64,000 bases of DNA from Fischerella muscicola PCC 7414 (GTDB lineage: Bacteria > Cyanobacteriota > Cyanobacteriia > Cyanobacteriales > Nostocaceae). Made by a program: the position numbers and the translations under genes. Location of the stretch: the NCBI RefSeq assembly GCF_000317205.1, contig NZ_AJLK01000065.1, positions 1-64,000 on the forward strand. The letters run 5' to 3'. Under the pieces are notes generated by a model, which had not been told where the DNA came from, did not search any database, and worked only from the letters and a program-made list of their open reading frames with translations. Positions 62,001-64,000 of the stretch are shown piece after piece (the stretch's first letter is position 1; every line of letters starts with the position of its first letter).

Positions 62001-62612
62001 TTAAGACACAGATTCAAATCGACGGTTAACCTCGTCCCAGTTCACTACATTCCACCAAGCATTTAGGTAATCTGCACGGCGATTTTGATACTTGAGATAA
62101 TAAGCATGTTCCCAAATATCATTACCTAGCAGAGGGTAGAGTCCTGTTGTCAGTGGACTGTCTTGATTGGAAGTCGTGACAATTTCCAACTTATGTTCGG
62201 GGTTAAAGACTAACCAAACCCAACCACTACCAAATTGCTTGATGCCAGCATCATTAAATTGTACTTTGAAGTTGTCAAAGCTACCGAAAGTTGCTGCGAT
62301 CGCATCTTTGATTTTTCCTGTCGGTTCTCCTCCACCCTGAGGACTCATAAGCTGCCAAAACAAGGTGTGGTTCGCGTGTCCGCCTGCATTGTTTCGCACA
62401 GTGGTACGAATGTCTTGGGGAATGGCGTCCAAATTAGTAACTAAGTCTTCGACAGTTTTACTTTGTAGATCAGGATGCTTCTCTAAGGCAGCATTTAAGT
62501 TGTTAACATAAGCAGCGTGATGCTTATCATGATGCAACTGCATGGTTTGAGCATCAATATACGGCTCTAGTGCAGCATAATCATAGGGCAATGGCGCTAA
62601 GGTATGAGCCAT
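62001..62612 (-). CDS. sodA: Manganese superoxide dismutase
   Basis: Converts superoxide to hydrogen peroxide and oxygen. 203 residues. Metal ligands are visible: His in [11 protein letters not shown] (~residue 27), His in [15 protein letters not shown] (~81), and Asp plus His in [22 protein letters not shown] (~162-166). GGGEPTG and GHANHTLFW with Gln-free spacing favour Mn over Fe type. No signal peptide or long membrane-anchor N-terminus, so it is the soluble form. The AGGAGG-like ribosome site (TTAGGAGG) precedes ATG 62612. Confidence 0.92.
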   Translation of the reverse strand: MAHTLAPLPYDYAALEPYIDAQTMQLHHDKHHAAYVNNLNAALEKHPDLQSKTVEDLVTNLDAIPQDIRTTVRNNAGGHANHTLFWQLMSPQGGGEPTGKIKDAIAATFGSFDNFKVQFNDAGIKQFGSGWVWLVFNPEHKLEIVTTSNQDSPLTTGLYPLLGNDIWEHAYYLKYQNRRADYLNAWWNVVNWDEVNRRFESVS

Positions 62613-62840
62613 TGTATACCTCCTAACAAAGTAATTGAATTGAGCGGAAAACTATCTGTATAAGCCTCTGTTAAGCATTCGTAGTTGCTATCAAAACAAA
62701 GGTGAGCAGTACTTGTGGCAAGTTCTGTAACTTCAGGGTTTCATTTGCCAAACAAATTATTCTCTATATATAAATCATAGTCATAATGATTATGAATTGC
62801 AACTGATACCATTTCACGTTAATCACGATCCATATAAATT

Positions 62841-62870
62841 TGTAGAGACGCGCCATGGCGCGTCTCTACA
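62841..62870. repeat. 30-bp perfect palindrome of the GTAGAGACGCG family
   Basis: TGTAGAGACGCGCCA is followed by its exact reverse complement. Flanks ACCATTTCACGTTAA (62806-62820) and TTTAGTGAAATGGTA (62891-62905) are also inverse to each other, extending the element outward to about 100 bases. Confidence 0.85.
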
Positions 62871-62948
62871 CGCCTGTATTTGTATCAAGGTTTTAGTGAA
62901 ATGGTATGAGTTGGCAATTTACATTTAGACGTATACATAGAAGCAACA

Positions 62949-62976
62949 AAAAATCCCGGCAAAAACAACCGGGATA
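62949..62976 (-). terminator. Intrinsic terminator, minus strand
   Basis: On the minus strand ATCCCGG, a 9-base loop and CCGGGAT are followed by TTTTTTG. It is the first U-tailed hairpin downstream of the TPR gene ending at 63135. Confidence 0.65.
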
Positions 62977-63085
62977 AGCACAGAAGAGTCAATGATAATA
63001 AAAAATATTATTGATAATGATTAGGACAAGTAGAAATTCTTAGCTAACCGCACTTGTAAGCAAACAGTAGATAAAAGCAAGTTTG

Positions 63086-63109
63086 TTTTGAGGGCTGAAG
63101 CCCTCAAAA
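63086..63109 (-). repeat. TTTTGAGGGC hairpin after the TPR gene
   Basis: TTTTGAGGGC and GCCCTCAAAA form a perfect 10-bp stem around a TGAA loop, 26 bases after the TPR stop. AGGGCTGAAGCCCT is a common cyanobacterial intergenic palindrome. Confidence 0.7.
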
Positions 63110-63134
63110 GTACAAATACACTTGCCACTCCTGA

Positions 63135-64000
63135 CTAGTGACTTTGAAACAAAGCTTGAAAGCGTTGATCAGAACTAATTTTGTCAAAATCTGAGTGACT
63201 TTTGATGGTTTCTAAATACTCTGGACAAAGGCTAATTGCTTGTTCTAGGTTGGCAATTGCAATTGGGATATTATGGTTTTGGGCGTAACAACGAGCTGTG
63301 TTGTACCAAATTACGGGGTCGTTTGGTTGTAATTTTGCAGCTTGATTGTAGCTAGCGATCGCCTCATCATAATTTTCTATATGTTCCCACGCTATACCTT
63401 TGTTTAACCAAGCTTTATAGTTATTAGGTTGAATAGATAACGCACGATCAAAGCTCTTGATTGCTTTTTGATAATGTTTCCATTCATTCAAAGTTACGCC
63501 TCTGTTAAACCAAGCCATCACGTTATCAACATGAAATTCAATGGCGCGATCATAACTGTTGAGAGCTTCTTCGTACCGCCTGAGTTCTCTTTGAGCATTA
63601 CCTTTGTTGTTCCAAGCCCAATAGGCATCTGGTTGTAACTTCAAACATTGGTTAAAGCTAACTATTGCTTGTTGGTACTGCTGTAAGTCGCACAAAGTCA
63701 ATCCGCGATTGTGCCAAATAGTGGCAGCATTGGGGTTAAACTCGATGGCGCGATCAAAGCTGTTGAGGGCTTCTTGATGTCGTTCTAGCTTGCCTAAAGC
63801 AATAGCTCGGTTATGCCAAACCCAACTATCATTGCTACGTAATTTCAGCATTTCGTCAAAACAAGCGATCGCGTCTTCGTGACGACCCAACGAACCCAAC
63901 GCAAAACCCTTTTGGAACCAAGCTTCTGGATAATCTGGCTTACACCTGAGTGCTGTATCGAGATTGGTGATCGCCACTTCAAATTCTTGAACCTTATTGC
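63135..64000 (-). CDS. TPR-repeat protein, 5' end outside the window
   Basis: The frame stays open to the right edge (VQEFEVAITNLDTALRC), so the gene continues beyond 64000. At least seven tetratricopeptide repeats are seen, each about 34 residues with WxNxGxxLxxLxxyxeAixsfdxAlxlxPn: for example WHNRGLTLCDLQQYQQAIVSFNQCLKLQP and WLNKGIAWEHIENYDEAIASYNQAAKLQPNDP. The C-terminal 40 residues (IAIANLEQAISLCPEYLETIKSHSDFDKISSDQRFQAL) resemble the usual TPR-array cap. It serves as a protein-interaction scaffold; an N-terminal effector or kinase domain may lie outside the window. Confidence 0.85.
   Translation of the reverse strand, partial: NKVQEFEVAITNLDTALRCKPDYPEAWFQKGFALGSLGRHEDAIACFDEMLKLRSNDSWVWHNRAIALGKLERHQEALNSFDRAIEFNPNAATIWHNRGLTLCDLQQYQQAIVSFNQCLKLQPDAYWAWNNKGNAQRELRRYEEALNSYDRAIEFHVDNVMAWFNRGVTLNEWKHYQKAIKSFDRALSIQPNNYKAWLNKGIAWEHIENYDEAIASYNQAAKLQPNDPVIWYNTARCYAQNHNIPIAIANLEQAISLCPEYLETIKSHSDFDKISSDQRFQALFQSH

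Larger units (their letters stand above)
62613..63134. other. Intergenic region with three hairpins
   Basis: It contains the sodA promoter side (AT-rich, 62640-62820), a perfect 30-bp palindrome at 62841-62870, a terminator at 62949-62976 and a hairpin at 63086-63109. ATGGTATCAGTT-like and CATTTCACG direct or inverted bits flank the palindrome (62802-62820 and 62890-62910), marking its insertion. Confidence 0.5.

Overview
The window looks like chromosomal DNA of a filamentous, probably heterocyst-forming (Nostocales-type) cyanobacterium. The GCGATCGC (HIP1) palindrome is scattered through genes on both strands. Many intergenic gaps are filled with heptanucleotide repeats and dispersed palindromes of the kind known from Nostoc relatives. 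The gene content is that of an oxygenic phototroph: a PsaJ-like photosystem I subunit, NblA, a high-light-inducible protein, a beta-carotene ketolase, the thioredoxin reductase-thioredoxin fusion NTRC and an RppA/RppB-type redox two-component pair. No rRNA, convincing tRNA, CRISPR array or intact insertion sequence was found.

Layout. 1-2.9 kb: the end of an upstream gene overlapping crtW, a CrtX-like glycosyltransferase, and a short orphan psaJ paralog. 3.5-6.2 kb: a VKOR-family gene fused at its 3' end to the antisense of a decapitated HtrA protease, then nblA and a damaged membrane-protein gene. 6.6-15.7 kb: a light/stress and signalling block with hli, a DUF202 protein, rppA and rppB separated by an opposing repeat protein, a baeRF-type protein, mgtE and a PRC-barrel/DUF2382 protein. 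15.8-20.4 kb: an accessory island with small unknown proteins and a caspase-nSTAND conflict protein cut by an in-frame stop, divergent from an unknown partner. 20.5-25.7 kb: a giant multi-pass membrane protein, a DUF2887 nuclease pseudogene invaded by a palindrome, and a TPR protein. 25.8-35.2 kb: a glycosylation island with a GT2-GT4 protein, a methyltransferase-TPR-GT41 protein, a TPR-GT41 protein and a type IV pilin. 35.7-42.1 kb: NTRC, a DppC-type permease, a ROK sugar kinase and a CHASE2 Ser/Thr kinase, all separated by repeats.

42.2-51.4 kb: remnants of IS605 and IS1 elements, cobS, a HopA1-like plus APH-like pair of the kind used in class V lanthipeptide or thioamitide dehydration, a YtxH/DUF948 membrane operon and an amidase. 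51.5-64 kb: a 1402-residue protein with a coiled coil, acidic repeats and an Hsp70-like domain, a Crp/Fnr regulator, a DUF2232 protein, a CobT-like enzyme, a PotD-like binding protein, Mn superoxide dismutase and a TPR protein running off the window.

The clearest functional groupings are ketocarotenoid glycoside synthesis, photoprotection and phycobilisome turnover, protein or surface-glycan glycosylation next to a pilin, and two cobalamin nucleotide-loop genes. The strongest leads for unusual biology are the HopA1/APH pair without an obvious adjacent precursor, the orphan PsaJ lacking a usual chlorophyll-ligand position, the pilin/GT41 neighbourhood, the broken caspase-STAND gene, and short GC-rich repeats inserted in frame within otherwise conserved genes.
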